Part shown: one piece after another, positions 31,290 through 43,551 of the stretch
Layout of the letters: every line of letters starts with the position of its first letter
How positions within the stretch are numbered: the first letter of the stretch is position 1
DNA from: Incurvaria masculella
Taxonomy: Eukaryota; Arthropoda; Insecta; Lepidoptera; Incurvariidae
Length of the DNA: 64,000 nt
NCBI GenBank assembly: GCA_946894095.1
Contig: OX335641.1
Coordinates: forward strand, 4,606,501-4,670,500
Reading direction: 5' to 3'
The notes under the pieces: generated by a model
What the model saw: the letters and a program-made list of their open reading frames with translations, nothing else
Told to the model about the DNA's origin: nothing
The model's database searches: none
Made by a program: the position numbers and the translations under genes

Positions 31290-33740
31290 TTTAGTTTCAG
31301 TTTCAGTTTCTTTATTTCCTCCATTAGATGTATATTACACACTCGGATTCGTCATTTTTTTTTCCTGTCGGTTCGATTACTTCTGGCGAAGAAGAGCCGA
31401 CAAGAAACTTCGTCAGGTTGGTCATTGTATTATTATTTTTTCCAGTGATACTTACAAACTAGTTTACAGTGATTGATTGATTACTACTGCTCACAAAGAA
31501 CATTATTATAAGAACATTATATACATTGGTGAGGAGCAAACTCTTGACTACTATAATGACATCTTATTCTAAATTAATAGGAATTATGATCTAAATTATT
31601 CAGGTGTAAAAAGCCATCGTCATTTTTGATACAAGGTAATATCAAATTAAATATAAGTTAGTAAATAAACAAATTCATACTACAATGTAGTACCCATGTC
31701 AGAAAAAATAAAAATAATAGAAAATAATAATAATAATAATAAAAAAAATTAATTGGTAGTACCGTGTTAGGTACCCGGTCAAGTATGTAGTCATGAGTTT
31801 TAATTTAAACAAGTTTTCTATCTAATAAGGCTTCCTGGATAGTGTAGTAGCTTTTTTTTATTAATACTGATTTCAATTTGCTCTTAAAACATTTATCTCC
31901 TAATTTCCTGATCTCCTCTGGAATTTTGTTGTATAACCTAATACTATTGCATATAAAACTTTTTGAAAATTTTGATGACCTATGCTTAACATTTTGTAAA
32001 TCAGTTTTATGTCTAGTATCGTAGTCATGTACATCAGCATTTAAGGTATTATGGTGCTTATATTTCCTAGCATAGCAGATATTTTGATACACATATGCGC
32101 TAGGTAGGGTCATAATTCCTATTTCGCTGAATACATTCCTACAAGAATCTATAGCTTTCATGCTAAGAATACAACGCAAGGCTATTTTTTGCAAGACAAA
32201 TATTCTATTTGCTTCTGCTGCATTTCCCCAAAACATTAGTCCATACAACATGAGACTATCGAAGTAAGCAAAGTAGACAGTTTTTGCAGCTTGCGTGCCA
32301 CAGAGTTCCTTGATTTTTTTAATGGCATAACAGGCTGAGCTCAGTTTACCAGCAAGACTGTCTATGTGGGGTTTCCAGCAGAATCTATTGTCAATTATTA
32401 ATCCCAGAAAAGTTAATTCATTAGCCATGTTTAACGATAATTCCTCTACAGTATTGGTTACGTCTTCATTATTTTTACGCCTATGTGCCCCAAGAACAAA
32501 ATGCATTACATTCGTTTTATTAGTATTTAACAATAGATTATTGTGTTCAAACCATGATGTGAGCGACTTAATTACTGACAAGAAAACCTCCCGTAGTTCA
32601 ATTATATTTTTGTTTTTCAAAACTACTGAGATGTCATCTGCAAACATAACTAGTTCTATGTCTTGCCCGATTGAACCGGAAATGTCATTCACATAAATCA
32701 GAAAGAATAATGGACCAAGGATAGAGCCTTGCGGTACTCCTATTGTAACAGGGTCAACATCCGATTTTATACCACTGACCTCACATATTTGTTTTCTGTT
32801 TTCTAGGTATGTTTCACATAAACGTAGCTCTTTTTCTCTTACTCCATAATACTCTAATTTTAATAACAATATATCATGTCTTACACAGTCAAATGCCTTT
32901 GATAAGTCACAGAAAATGCCATATGTGTGCTGAGAATCATCCAAAGATGTTAATAAAGTTTTTATCATAGCTGCAATGGCATCTCCTGTTGACTTACCTT
33001 TGCGAAATCCAAATTGTCTGAAATTTAGTAGATCGTGTTTAGTGAAGAAGTGAGTCAAACGTTTTTCCATAACTTTTTCAAAAACCTTGCTGAAAACTGG
33101 TAGTAAGGAGACCGGACGGTAATTCTCAACATTATTGTGACATCCTTTTTTATATAATGGTATGACCTTTGCTATTTTGAGGGAATCGGGAAATGTGCCA
33201 TTTTCTAGACATTGATTTATAACTTGTTTTAGAGGATTTATGACACCTGTTAATGACTTTAGTAATTTGGGGGAAATATTCCAAAGATCTTGAGAACGTT
33301 TAGACTTAAGGTCTCTAATAATGTTTTTAACTTCTAAGTATGTGACAGGACCGAAAGTAACTGATGCAGTGCTACGTGCTGTATAATCCTGCAGGTGATT
33401 TAATGCTAACTGTGTGTTGGAGTCAATTTTATTTGTTGAGGTTTTAGCCACTGAAGTGAAGTATTTATTGAAGTAATTTGCAATCTTACAACCATCAGAT
33501 ACAATGTCTGCCCCAATTTTTAATTTGAGTTGAGTATTTTCAATAATAGGTGCTTTTCCCGTTTCTTCTTTGATTATACTCCAGGCCATTTTAATCTTGT
33601 TTTCGGAATTTAGTATTCTGTCCCTTAAAAACAACTGTTTTGCCCTAATTGTGACCTTTTTAAAAACTTTGCTGTAGAGAGATACATATGACTTAAGGTC
33701 TGTACTTTTGTTTAACTTTTGTTTATATAGGTAGGTAATG
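31290..33740 (-). mobile_element. Non-LTR retrotransposon, 5'-truncated
   Basis: Contains the end of an RT ORF, a ~500-bp 3' UTR and a short tail of (CTGAAA)-type repeats (plus-strand TTTCAG units near 31290-31310). The 3' UTR has a GTTTCTTGTCGGCTCTTCTT...AACCGACAGG stem motif, typical of insect CR1/Jockey-type elements. The endonuclease part is missing. Confidence 0.88.
31805..33634 (-). CDS. Reverse transcriptase of a non-LTR element
   Basis: 609 codons open from the first ATG at 33634. The frame continues upstream without an ATG to about 33750, so the true start is lost. RT motifs in order: a VIPLYKKG...NYRPVSLLP region near residue 160, GFRKGKST near 214, the DLSKAFD catalytic block near 243, GVPQGSILGPLFF near 298, and the FADD catalytic pair near 331. 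A thumb-like region with LTFLGLIID follows. No apurinic endonuclease domain and no RNase H are present. Residues and order fit the Jockey/CR1 group. The frame is uninterrupted, so the copy is young, but with its 5' end missing it cannot encode a full ORF2. Confidence 0.92.
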   Translation of the reverse strand: MFLRDRILNSENKIKMAWSIIKEETGKAPIIENTQLKLKIGADIVSDGCKIANYFNKYFTSVAKTSTNKIDSNTQLALNHLQDYTARSTASVTFGPVTYLEVKNIIRDLKSKRSQDLWNISPKLLKSLTGVINPLKQVINQCLENGTFPDSLKIAKVIPLYKKGCHNNVENYRPVSLLPVFSKVFEKVMEKRLTHFFTKHDLLNFRQFGFRKGKSTGDAIAAMIKTLLTSLDDSQHTYGIFCDLSKAFDCVRHDILLLKLEYYGVREKELRLCETYLENRKQICEVSGIKSDVDPVTIGVPQGSILGPLFFLIYVNDISGSIGQDIELVMFADDISVVLKNKNIIELREVFLSVIKSLTSWFEHNNLLLNTNKTNVMHFVLGAHRRKNNEDVTNTVEELSLNMANELTFLGLIIDNRFCWKPHIDSLAGKLSSACYAIKKIKELCGTQAAKTVYFAYFDSLMLYGLMFWGNAAEANRIFVLQKIALRCILSMKAIDSCRNVFSEIGIMTLPSAYVYQNICYARKYKHHNTLNADVHDYDTRHKTDLQNVKHRSSKFSKSFICNSIRLYNKIPEEIRKLGDKCFKSKLKSVLIKKSYYTIQEALLDRKLV

Positions 33741-35119
33741 TAGTAAGTAGGTAATTAATATAAGTATGGTAGGTATGGTATAGGGTATTTTATCTGCAGG
33801 GTCGTAGGGTTACACGTGCTGGTGGTATGCATTGCAAAATGAAGGTCGGAAATTAAAGAAGTGATATGCTGATATAGTGATATTAAGTTTATTGTAATAT
33901 AGTATGTACAATGTACAAAATAAGGGAAATAGAATTTCATAATCTTAGACTTTATAAAATCAACACTTATTGACTGCCAGCTATCTGGAGGTTCTGGGCA
34001 CACATCTACCTACTCGAGCCGTTCCCTACTACGTGTAATCTGGGTACTTAGCTTCCAGGATGTGATGGGTGTCCTCCAGTCTGCTGGCTGAGAGGTGTGC
34101 TGCTGACTGTGTTGTTCTCACACGTGAGTCGATGGTGAAGGTGACTCACCGTAGGTGAGGGTGAAAGTGACTAGCAGTCACATTGTGTGTTTTCGTATAA
34201 AATGATCTCTTCACTCAATAAAAAGAGGAGAAGAAGAGAGAAGAGATAAGAGGAGAAATAGGAGGAAATTGAGGAAAGAAGAAATAGAGATGAAATTGAG
34301 GCGCTCGTCGCTGCCGTGATGGTGCTCCGGCGCGGTGCCTGAAGCTGAAAAGGGAAAATCCATACTTAGTCGGCGAGCAGACGAGGGAATGTTTTCCATG
34401 GTTGATGGACGATCTTGGGACGAGATATTTTATAAAATGTGGTTTGCTTACTTGTCTAGCGCCTCTCGATGATTATTGGAGTGTTAGCCGGGCCGATGAT
34501 CCTTGATATGCTTGTAAGCATTGTTCTCCTGCTGGGTGAACGAATGGGTTAGGACATGGCCGGCATGTTGTGTCAAACCAATGTGTCTATTTTGTGGAAA
34601 TACGTATGGGAGATCTAGGCAAGTAGTTAAAAAAGGTTAATGATGGGTGCTGAAGGCAGATATTTCGACAGATTGCCGCGTGGTCGATCGATTAGGTTCG
34701 ATCGACAAAAATGACAATGTCATGAATTTACGATATGGAGTGATAAATTAAATATGTAGTGCTTACCTAGGTTAATATTGTTTTTAGTATTTATTTCAGC
34801 GCACTTCTGTGCGAGGTGAGCACTGCCATGGAGGTTATAATTATTCACGCCATTGTTCCTTGAAGGTAGGAAGAGCAGTGACGATTCAGTCTGTCATTTG
34901 CTCTGATCTTGTAGCGCGCGCCTAGCTGTGTGTTGGTATAGTGTCGTCTCGCTCTGGAATGTATGGGAAGTGGCGAGACGCTATGAATTTACAGAGACGT
35001 GCAAACAAATGGGGTATTTGTGGTTATATGGTCCGATTTACATCATAGTAACACAAAACTACTATGAGATTTCATTCTGGTTTGATTTTTGTGAATGAAA
35101 CAATCACACAACGTGACAA
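33741..35119. other. Intergenic, GA-rich tract, no gene
   Basis: Holds a polypurine tract at 34220-34300 (GAAGAAGAGAGAAGAGATAA and similar). GC is moderate, but no frame has a recognised domain. Confidence 0.4.
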
Positions 35120-35365
35120 TGGCTAATACCACCTATTGGAGAAAGGGGATTCCGAATCACGGAATATCTCGAATTCGTGACGAAATACAATTATCCACCC
35201 AGAAAGAGAAAGTAAGTGGCGCATCAAAGGGGCGGAGATTGGACCTCTGGCATGAAAAGCAATTCTCCGCTCTCCGCTTTTCAAATCCGTTCAGTAGTTT
35301 CAGAGCCTATTCGGTTCAAATACACAAACAAACCTCTCCTCTTTACATAAAATATATAGTATAGA
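35120..35365. repeat. SINE head fragment plus a non-LTR-like tail
   Basis: 35140-35260 resembles the head region of the SINEs (AATTCGTGACGAAATACA, CAGAAAGAGAAAGT). It is followed by CAAATCCGTTCAGTAGTTTC...TTTACATAAAATATATAG, a tail common among insect retroposons. Confidence 0.5.
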
Positions 35366-35967
35366 CAAAATACGTTACATAGGAGTTCATATTGTTACAG
35401 TTTCTTGAGGTTCAAGAGCACTAATAACTTCCTATGAAGCAACTATACTAATAATAAATCTGTAAGGGGCGTTAAAGGAGTAAGTTTCCGTTGTTTCATA
35501 AGCTACTTCGTTTGTATGAAACTAAAACGAAATTGACGATTTTTTTTCTGATTGTATGTATGTATGTATGCATGTATGTTCATCCATAACTCTTATACCA
35601 ATCATCCGTATTAGATGAAACTTCAATATTTAGTTTGAGGGCTTACCGCGCGTGTGAGGAGCAGGACGTGCTGCTCGACGTTTCTGAATTAGATGAAACT
35701 TACTACGCGTATATTTAATTAGGTTAATAGGTTTAATAGAATTCAGTTCCGCTTACGCTAAGATATAGCTGTCATATAACCGATGTTCCCAGATGTACGG
35801 CTTGGGCTGGCGGGGGAGAGGGGGGTAATCGATATTTGCCTTTGTTTTTCCGCTTATTTCTTCTAAACCACGCAACGGATTTTGGGATACGGTTTTCACT
35901 AATAGAACTAGCGATCAACGATAAAGGTTTGTGTATGTAATTAATAAATATTTTATACAAACCTTAA

Positions 35968-36509
35968 GGTGGCCCAACCCGCTCATTTCCCCATACAAAA
36001 GGGGAAAGAAGATCACGCCTATATTTCTTGTCAGAGATCCAAAATTTTGCTCAATATAGCTTTATTTGATTGAACTAGATGTCTGATGACCATTGGCATT
36101 GTAAAATTGTGTTTGGTTTACAAGTTATAACGTCCGAAAGTTCGGATTTTTCGCGCGTTTTATACAATTACTTTGGAGGTGGATTACGCAATGATAAAGT
36201 AAGAACATCTTAAAAAGATTAGTCATCAGACATAGCTTGTTTAATCAAGATTTATAATCTATTTGGTTTTTGTTAGATTTTTGACTACAGTGGTCGTGGT
36301 TTACTTTTAGCTATAAGTCGTTTTGAAATTAAAATTTTCGTAAATCTTACCAAATCATACACTATGCACATTGTCTTTTTTGTGGACAGATTGCATCTTC
36401 CTCATAACGGAGCCTGTCTTATTCTTAGAAACTGAGAAGGTCCCAGAGCGTAACAGCACGGTTTTGTACCGTGCCCGCAAATGAGTTGAGGCCGCCGGGT
36501 TGGGCCGCC
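35968..36509 (+). mobile_element. TTAA-flanked MITE A, copy 2 (542 bp)
   Basis: TTAA at 35964-35967 and 36510-36513. Same termini and interior as 17529-18069, with only scattered differences. Sequence 36514-37033 holds one block of repeat E and nothing else recognised. Confidence 0.88.
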
Positions 36510-37033
36510 TTAAGAGGAAAATGAGAACTTAGTACTTGCTTCAAAACTGTAGCTGTTAAAAAGGCCTACAGAAAATTCCACGATATAACTACTCACCTGA
36601 TTTATATGCATATTTTATCAACGTCTAGCATCTCTGGGCGCAGTCAGGTCCCGGCTGGATTACCGTTTTCGATATTGAAGGTGGCTGTGGTTCATATTCC
36701 ACGTAAACTTAATTAGTTAATAGGCTGTAGGGTTATTACCGCCTGTATTGGTTTTGTATTCATTTTTATGTAGCAGTGCCAGTGCAGGGTCTGGTGGCAA
36801 ATACTTTTAAAACTAAATGGGAATGTTTGGATGCTTTTCAATAAATCATGCCATATCAGTTCAAATGAATTTAATTAAATTTGGTAGATGGATATGTTGT
36901 GCCTGACCAGCCTTTGGGACTAGCCCTTTGGGCTACTTTTTATCCAGGAAATAATTCAGACCGACCTCAGTCCAAAATGGCATTGACCCAAGCGGAGTCG
37001 GGTACCGCAGCTAGTTGTTTGAATAAAATAAAA

Positions 37034-37316
37034 ACCGGCCAAGTGCGAGTCGCACTCGCACACGAAGGGTTTCGTACCATCGTAAAGATTTAACAAAAAA
37101 AAATCACGTTTTTTTGTATGGGATCCCCCTTTAATTTTTTTATTTTTTTTATTTTACTTCTTTGTTGTTATAGCGGCAAAATAAATACATACTCTGTGAA
37201 AATTTCAGCTGCCTACCTATTACGGTTCATGAGATACAGCCCTGTGACAGACAGACGGACGGACAGCGGAGGCTTAGTTATAGGGTTCCGTTTTCACCCT
37301 TTGGGTACGGAACCCT
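37034..37316 (+). repeat. GTCC element, complete
   Basis: ACCGGCCAAGTGCGAGTCGC start, GGGTTTCGTACCATCGTAAA, ATGAGATACAGCCCTGTGAC, a GACGGACGGAC run, and a GGTTCCGTTTTCACCC...GGAACCCT end. Used as the reference copy. Confidence 0.85.
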
Positions 37317-38309
37317 AAAAACGGACGAACTGGTTTCGTCCAATGAAGTTTTTAGGTACACATGGAGATGACTTCCCATTGTTTAAGGTATAGCAAAACA
37401 AAAAATATACGATCATAGAGGTCTGAAGAGTCCTAAATACACCATTTCACTCTGGTGTGGGACTTAATCCCATATTTACCTAATATGCATACTATGACCT
37501 AAGTGGGAAGCATGTTGTGCAATGTCACGTTTGCACGCCTTCAAAAGTCGAGGGTCGTGCGTGGTAGAGAGAAGTGAACTAGTTACTTGGAGACACGCCT
37601 AGAATGTACAATATGAGGAGTGACTAAGAGATGGCGCATGCACGCAGCGTAGCGTTGTCTAACGCCCCTTTTCACATACATAAATCCCAAAGTTATCTTT
37701 CGATTACACCATGAAAAAAAAAAGTTTGCTAAACTACGTTTGTATGGGCAGCGTAATTTTCGGATGGTTACGGGCCCACCTTAAGAGTGTCATATCAATG
37801 AATCTGTTTAAGTTATAACGGGGAGTTGAAGTTGAAGTTCTAAGCATGCTGATGAAGAAGGTTAAAGTTTTCCAACGGATAATTTTAAGGAAAATTAAAA
37901 GAAGTGGGCATTACCGCACAAATTATTTCTTTCTTGTTTGCGTACAAACGTCATTATTTTTTTACAAATCAGCCTCAAGAACCTTACATTTTCATTTCTC
38001 AAAAAAAAAAACAATATCACGAAGTTACGTAAAATTGTTTCGAACTTTAGGTACTCGTTATGTCGATGTTTCTGCAAAACAGTATGTCAACCGTTAAATG
38101 CGTGTATATGCCACACTGCACTGCAATGACCTATCGCCACCGCTGCTGGCCCGTCCTGACTTATGGCCCGATAACCATTAGAATATAGTGCAGTTTTGTT
38201 GCAGTCACAACATAGTAACAACGGTATGTGTTGCATCAGCCTACATGTATCTCTGGAATTGGCTGTGATAATGGGATCATTGGGACAATGTTTCCTTAGT
38301 TTCTTAATT
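37317..38309. other. Intergenic, short dispersed block only
   Basis: 37725-37785 (AAACTACGTTTGTATGGGCA...CGGGCCCACCTTAA) also occurs at 22877-22933. No gene is supported. Confidence 0.45.
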
Positions 38310-38713
38310 TCGTAGCCTAGTGGCGCGGGGACTGGCCGAGCGTACCAGAGGCCCGGGTTCGATACCAACTTGCACCACTGTCTTTCTCTTTCAGAGTTCG
38401 ATAAGTGCATTTCGTCACGAATGCGAGCTGCTCCATGGTTCGGAATCCATGTAAAACTGTAGGTCCCCTTCCCCTACTAGGTGGTAGGGTTTAAGCCCGC
38501 CCGGGTTGGTACCATCGCATTGGATGAAAAGATGGTCGAAGCGGCAATGAAAAATTGTCCGTGTTTTCCATCCAGTACAATGTAGCCGTGCCTCATAAAG
38601 GGAAGGTCCTGGCATGGCACCTAATTCCTTCGGGAATGTGGTGTATTGGGCTAATATCATAACGGTAGTTGTGTGGTATTAGCCATCCATGTCAGGTCGC
38701 ATAAAAAAAAAAA
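38310..38713 (+). repeat. tRNA-headed SINE, near-complete
   Basis: Begins at CGTAGCCTAGTGGCGCGGGG (the first ~8 bases of the head are missing), with body and A-rich tail as at 28863-29273. Confidence 0.9.
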
Positions 38714-39894
38714 GTCTGAAATCATCCCAAAAATGACGGACCAAAAAAGAGCAACAAATATTTTGTACACATATTCTTTATCGAGATCCCCCCATAAAAA
38801 CGAGGCGAAATGTAATCTTAAAAACAAATTCGCTGTGTGTACACATTTACTAATGGTATATGTCCGACACTCCGTTAAGAGGCACCCATCGACGTCCATG
38901 GGTCGCTACAATTTTCAGGGGCTTATTTTATATTTTATTGATTTTCTTATTTTGGGAGAAATAGCTCGTCCGAGTCTATAGGTCCGATCTACAGGATCGT
39001 TTTGTGCTATAAGAGGAATGTGATCAGTGTAAGCCTTCATTATCTACCTGTCGCCCATTGAACGGTAATATAAAGTAAACGGAGGGATGGTTTATTCAGC
39101 TCACAAGAGCATTTTAAACGGTAAAGACGATAACACACAGAGATACATAACATCTACATCCATTGAATACTAGTAAACAATGGTTTCAGTTCATCTTTTG
39201 TGGAGCATCCATTCTGGGATTTCTCAGGGTCGCCTACGAGACGCAGTACAAGGAGTGATTCCATCCTACAGATGCGAACATTCCTCCACGCGAGACCCGT
39301 ATCTGTGCCTTGGAGAGCAAGGCCTTTTTAGTCCGGCGCATAAAGTACTGACGCACTCACACATAATATAGGTACATAGGTACTTTGTTCACAATGTTCA
39401 TGTATTTTTTTTCAAATCATTGAAATAAAAAAACGTTATACTAAAATAGCAAAACAATTTATAAGTAATTTTCAGTTCCAATTTTATTTTTACCCGACCG
39501 TGGCGAAGCAAAAGGAGGGTTATGATTTTTATTTTCTTTGGTTTGAAGAAATATTTGTTTTATTTCGTCTAAGACAAAACACTTAAAGTCGTATGCAGGG
39601 AGAACCTGTCAAAACTTTGTACGATATTAGCAGCGGACTAACCATACAAAAACCGGTTTAGTCCGGCGTATTAAAGTTGGTCCCGCCCACTCTAAATAAG
39701 ACTTTTAATGTATCTGCGTGTAAAAAATCCTGTGTCTAAAGATATGTAAACTCGCACTTTGCAAGTGACTATCAATCCTATAAGTTGTCTTCGCAGAATT
39801 ATAACATTTAAATGTACGCTTCGGTATGCATCGAGGGACAATGGAGAGGTAATGTAACTAATTTAATGTAATGTAAAGTAGGTAGGTAAGTAAT

Positions 39895-40001
39895 CTCGTT
39901 GGATCGCCCGCCACCGCGACCGCCCCCGTCGCGCCGCGCGCCCCCGAGCGTTGTCGTGTCGTCGCTGCCATTCTTTGCCTGCGCACCACGTGCTGCGATC
40001 G
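39895..40001 (+). other. GC-rich block ending at a strong splice donor
   Basis: About 100 bp of GC-rich sequence with CGCCCGCCACCGCGACC, ending at G|GTAAGT (40001/40002). It could be a 5' UTR exon of a plus-strand gene, paired with the candidate at 40651-40711. No downstream exons are identified. Confidence 0.2.
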
Positions 40002-40650
40002 CTGGTAAGTCAAAAGCCAGCGTCATCAGGGTTGTCATTGAAATGTGAATAAATAGTTTATGATAGCTTTTTTATTTGGCATGGAATGCAGGTATTGTTT
40101 GCATAGGTTCTCAACTTCAGGGGGTTATTCTGCGCTTTCACCTGACCTGCTGAGCCTGATGCTGTTTGAATTGAACATGCATTCGAAAAAAAAATTTTTT
40201 TTTTAAAAACGCACATAATAGGTAGACTATAATAATGAATGTATTAAGTAGGCTCATAGTTCAGGGGCGCTGAGATTTGCCTTGAATGCCAAAGGTCAAG
40301 AGTTGAAATCCCCGCCCAGTTCCTGTGCAAATTTCTTTCTTCATCTGAGTTCGAATAGAGTGAGTATTAAATAAGATGGTAAGATTGTCAAATTGGCAAT
40401 GAAAAAATGGAAGAGTGTTGGGCTAATATCATAGCAGTGATATATTTAGAGTTTCATAAAAAAGGTTAAAAAACTTGCCCGCTTAGATACAATGAATTTC
40501 CTTCAACCGGTTGTGGCAACCCTGCGCAAGGAGATAGCATCAGCTGGTGAAATGCGAGCAGTTCTCCTCCGCGCGAGGTCGTTCCCCCGCGACCCCCGCC
40601 CCACCCACCGCTACGCAGCCTCCCCCCGCGACCCCCGCCCCGGAGTCGCG

Positions 40651-40711
40651 ATGGCCGCGACCACGCCCCTCGCATTGTCTCAAGATTCTAGCAGCGCCAA
40701 GGTGACCCGAG
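40651..40711 (+). CDS. Candidate first coding exon, unassigned
   Basis: Inside a GC-rich island (40545-40715). An ATG at 40651 opens 20 codons, MAATTPLALSQDSSSAKVTR plus a split codon, to a GTAGGT donor at 40712. The island contrasts with AT-rich flanks. I find no continuation exons in frame and recognise no family, so this may be noise. Confidence 0.22.
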
Positions 40712-40715
40712 GTAG

Positions 40716-42184
40716 GTAATCGACTTTTAATGTTGCGACGCCCGCCGGCGAATTCGTTTGAGGCACTTAACAAGGTTGCGGGTGCGGAGTTTTGACGGTC
40801 AATTTTATTAATTGGAAGCCAATAACAGTTTTTGGTATCTAGTTATTGAAAAAACGAAGTGCGAATGGTTTTTGGATAACGGGTTAATAATTTGGCCCAC
40901 TGGCTAAGTGCCTGGCCCGCCGGTGAAAGACTGGAACTTCTCTCTAAAGTCTAAGGAACTTATCTCTAAAGTATATGGAATTTCTCTCTAAAGTCTAAAG
41001 CCAAATATTGTTATGTTTTTTCTTCGCTATTTAACTAAATAAACCACAGAGCAGTGTTTGGAAAACACGGTCGCCATTTTTTTCACGCAAAAAACGGAAT
41101 AAAACATGATTTCAAAATTTCAGACAAATACGATACGGCACATCGGGACCATAAGTTACGTAAAACTGCAAGAAAAGGAAATATACCGGAAAGGGAAGTG
41201 CCACCTCCACGGGTACCGAGCGTTGATGTCTTACCTCCGCGACTTGCAACATAGCCCCCGCTTACAAACTGTCGTAACATAATATTTGATACATTTTCAA
41301 ATCCCTTGAAAACAGTCAAAAATATACTCTAAAGCAGTGAACACGGCATGAATTATAATAATATGCATAAAGTACACATTTAAAAGGATTTAAAATAACT
41401 TACAATTATTTAACTAAGATTAATAAAAACAAATGTTCATGGTAAAGTTAAAAGTTAGAAATTAAATCTTAAATGTATAAAAAGGTAATTACAAAAAGGT
41501 TGAAAAAAAAAGATTTCTAATATATTCAGGTTACTTTTGATTTGAATGGATTGAGCTAACATGAATTAAGATTACAGGAGTTGCAAACCGGTCCCTTATC
41601 TGATAAATTACCGTTGTAATTTCTAAATTGTACAGTGAAGTGTACATAATTAAAAATAGGGCTAATTGGTTTACGAGCTGTGGGTATTTAGAACAACTGT
41701 ATTTTCATAACACAAAACCATTTCCTGTTGTTGTCAGTTTTCTGAAGGACTCGATTAGATGGTGATCGCACATAGAGAATGGACGAACCGGAGTAGAAAC
41801 CGAAACTGGCTAGCCACTTTTCCATCCAAAAACAGAAGCGCTGGCGAGGAACTTTAGTTACGAATTCACTTACTACTGATTTCGAGTTTTAACGACACGT
41901 AAGAATACGTAAGAACATCAAATGACGTTATTTATTGCAACATACGTTCCATTTCTTGTCTCGAATTCTGTAAGCGAACGAAGTTAGACGTTTTGGACTA
42001 ACTGTAGCTACGCTGCCGCCATAAAAATGCTTACCAATACTTCCATGATATTATGATGAAAATCATGATAATATGCCAGGGCATTTCTTATATAATGCAC
42101 GGCTGTATTAAGCTAAATGGAAAACAAGACCTATTTTCATTCAACCGGTGTACGTACAGAACTTCGAAGTACGTATAAACGTCA
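40716..42184. other. Intergenic, nothing recognised
   Basis: AT-rich. Short frames at 41054-41319 on both strands have no domain. No strong repeat structure was seen. Confidence 0.45.
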
Positions 42185-42430
42185 AACCCCATACAAGTAT
42201 TACTACTTATTCCGTGGTTTTGCTACTTGATTCAACCCGTCAAAATCAAAGTCGGACCACCAATTTGTATGGGAACGCGGAGTCGGCGTAAACGGCAAGG
42301 TCAGCGTATTTTACGGCGACGATACGATATCTGTCAAATCAAACAACTCGCAAATGTTAGTTCGCGTAACGCCCACTGCGCGTGCTTTTCAATTCTCCAT
42401 ACAATTGAAACTCCAGTCGATCGGTTTGGT
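42185..42430 (-). repeat. Interspersed repeat G, copy 2
   Basis: Inverted relative of 19730-20030, ending directly at the TTAA of MITE A copy 3. Confidence 0.6.
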
Positions 42431-42439
42431 CCAATTTAA

Positions 42440-43551
42440 GGTGGCCCATCCCGCTCATCTCCCCATACAAAAGGGGAAAGAAGATCACGCCCATATTTCT
42501 TGTCAGAGATCCAAAATGTTGCTCAAAATAGCTTTATTTGATCGAACTAGATGTCTGATGACCACTCTCTCTCGTCTCTTGTATTTTGACTCTTTGTTTA
42601 CAGGTCACTGTAGTAGTTCATGACAGAAATAATCGTATTAAAACTAAATCGTACAGAGCTTTCACAACTTTTTCACGTTGCCACTGGAGTAGTGCATCGC
42701 TTTAAGGTCCCTACTTGCGGCGACGCTGGGTTCGGGTCTCCTCTTTCCCTAAAATATGGTCGATAGAGGCGATGGCTGTGCCTGGCGTGATGCTCGTGAA
42801 CGGGTGCTGTTTGTGGGGACTGGCTTGCTCCAATTGGCAACATTCTAGATGGCGGGCATGGTCTTTACTAATAAACTGATATTTGTCATGAACTGTTGCA
42901 TATGACATGAATTGCTGATTCTCTTCAATTCATATTAATTTAGCGTGTTTATCTGTGAATCTAAATACTTTTGTAAATTTAGACTAAGTGGACGTTGAAA
43001 AAAAAAAACCAGCGGAGTTTCTTTCCAGTTCTTCTTCGCTGGGATTTTCCCGAACTGGCTAATGATAAAATATTGACAAATCCGAGTGCAGTGTACTGTC
43101 TATGGATGATGAATAAACAATAAACAATAAACAATAAACAATTGGCATTGTAAAATTGTGTTTGGTTTCTAAGTTATAAGGTTCGAAAGTTCGCATTTTT
43201 CGCGCGTTTTATACAATAATTTTGGAGGTGGATTACACAATCATAAAGTAAGAACATCTTAAAAAGACATCAGACATAGCTTAGTTAATCAAGATTTATA
43301 ATCTATTTGGTTTTTGTTCGATTTTTCACTACAGCGGTCGTGGTTTACTTTTAGCTATAAGTCGTTTTTAAATTAAAATTTTCGTAAATCTTACCAAATC
43401 ATACACTATGCATATTGTCTTTTTTGTGGACATTTAGCATCTTCCTCATCACGGAGCCTGTCTTTTTCTTTGAAACAGACGGTCTCAGAGCGCGACAGCA
43501 CGGTTTTGTACCGTGCTCGCGAAAGAGTTAGTCCCGCCGGGTTGGGCCACC
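42440..43551 (+). mobile_element. MITE A copy 3, interrupted by a retroposon
   Basis: TTAA at 42436-42439 and 43552-43555 with the standard termini. The interior matches the other copies up to 42564 (GATGACCA) and from 43142 (TTGGCATTG). Between them is a 577-bp insertion. Confidence 0.88.
42565..43141 (+). mobile_element. Non-LTR 3'-end insertion inside MITE A
   Basis: Ends in four AATAAAC units (43113-43140). Near its 3' end it has GAGTTTCTTTCCAGTTCTTC...CGAACTGG, a stem motif also found in the 3' UTR of the retrotransposon at 31290-33740, then AATCCGAGTG. It is non-coding, so a strongly 5'-truncated copy. Confidence 0.75.

Noticed and set aside
34220..34300. GA-rich tract as an MSL recognition element, given msl-3 in the window
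   Set aside because: GA-rich MSL entry sites are known for the Drosophila X chromosome. A simple polypurine tract 20 kb away in another insect order is no evidence for this.
41054..41319. Possible short exon (minus-strand MLQVAE before a GTAAGA donor)
   Set aside because: Too short, with no promoter, no partner exon and no family match.
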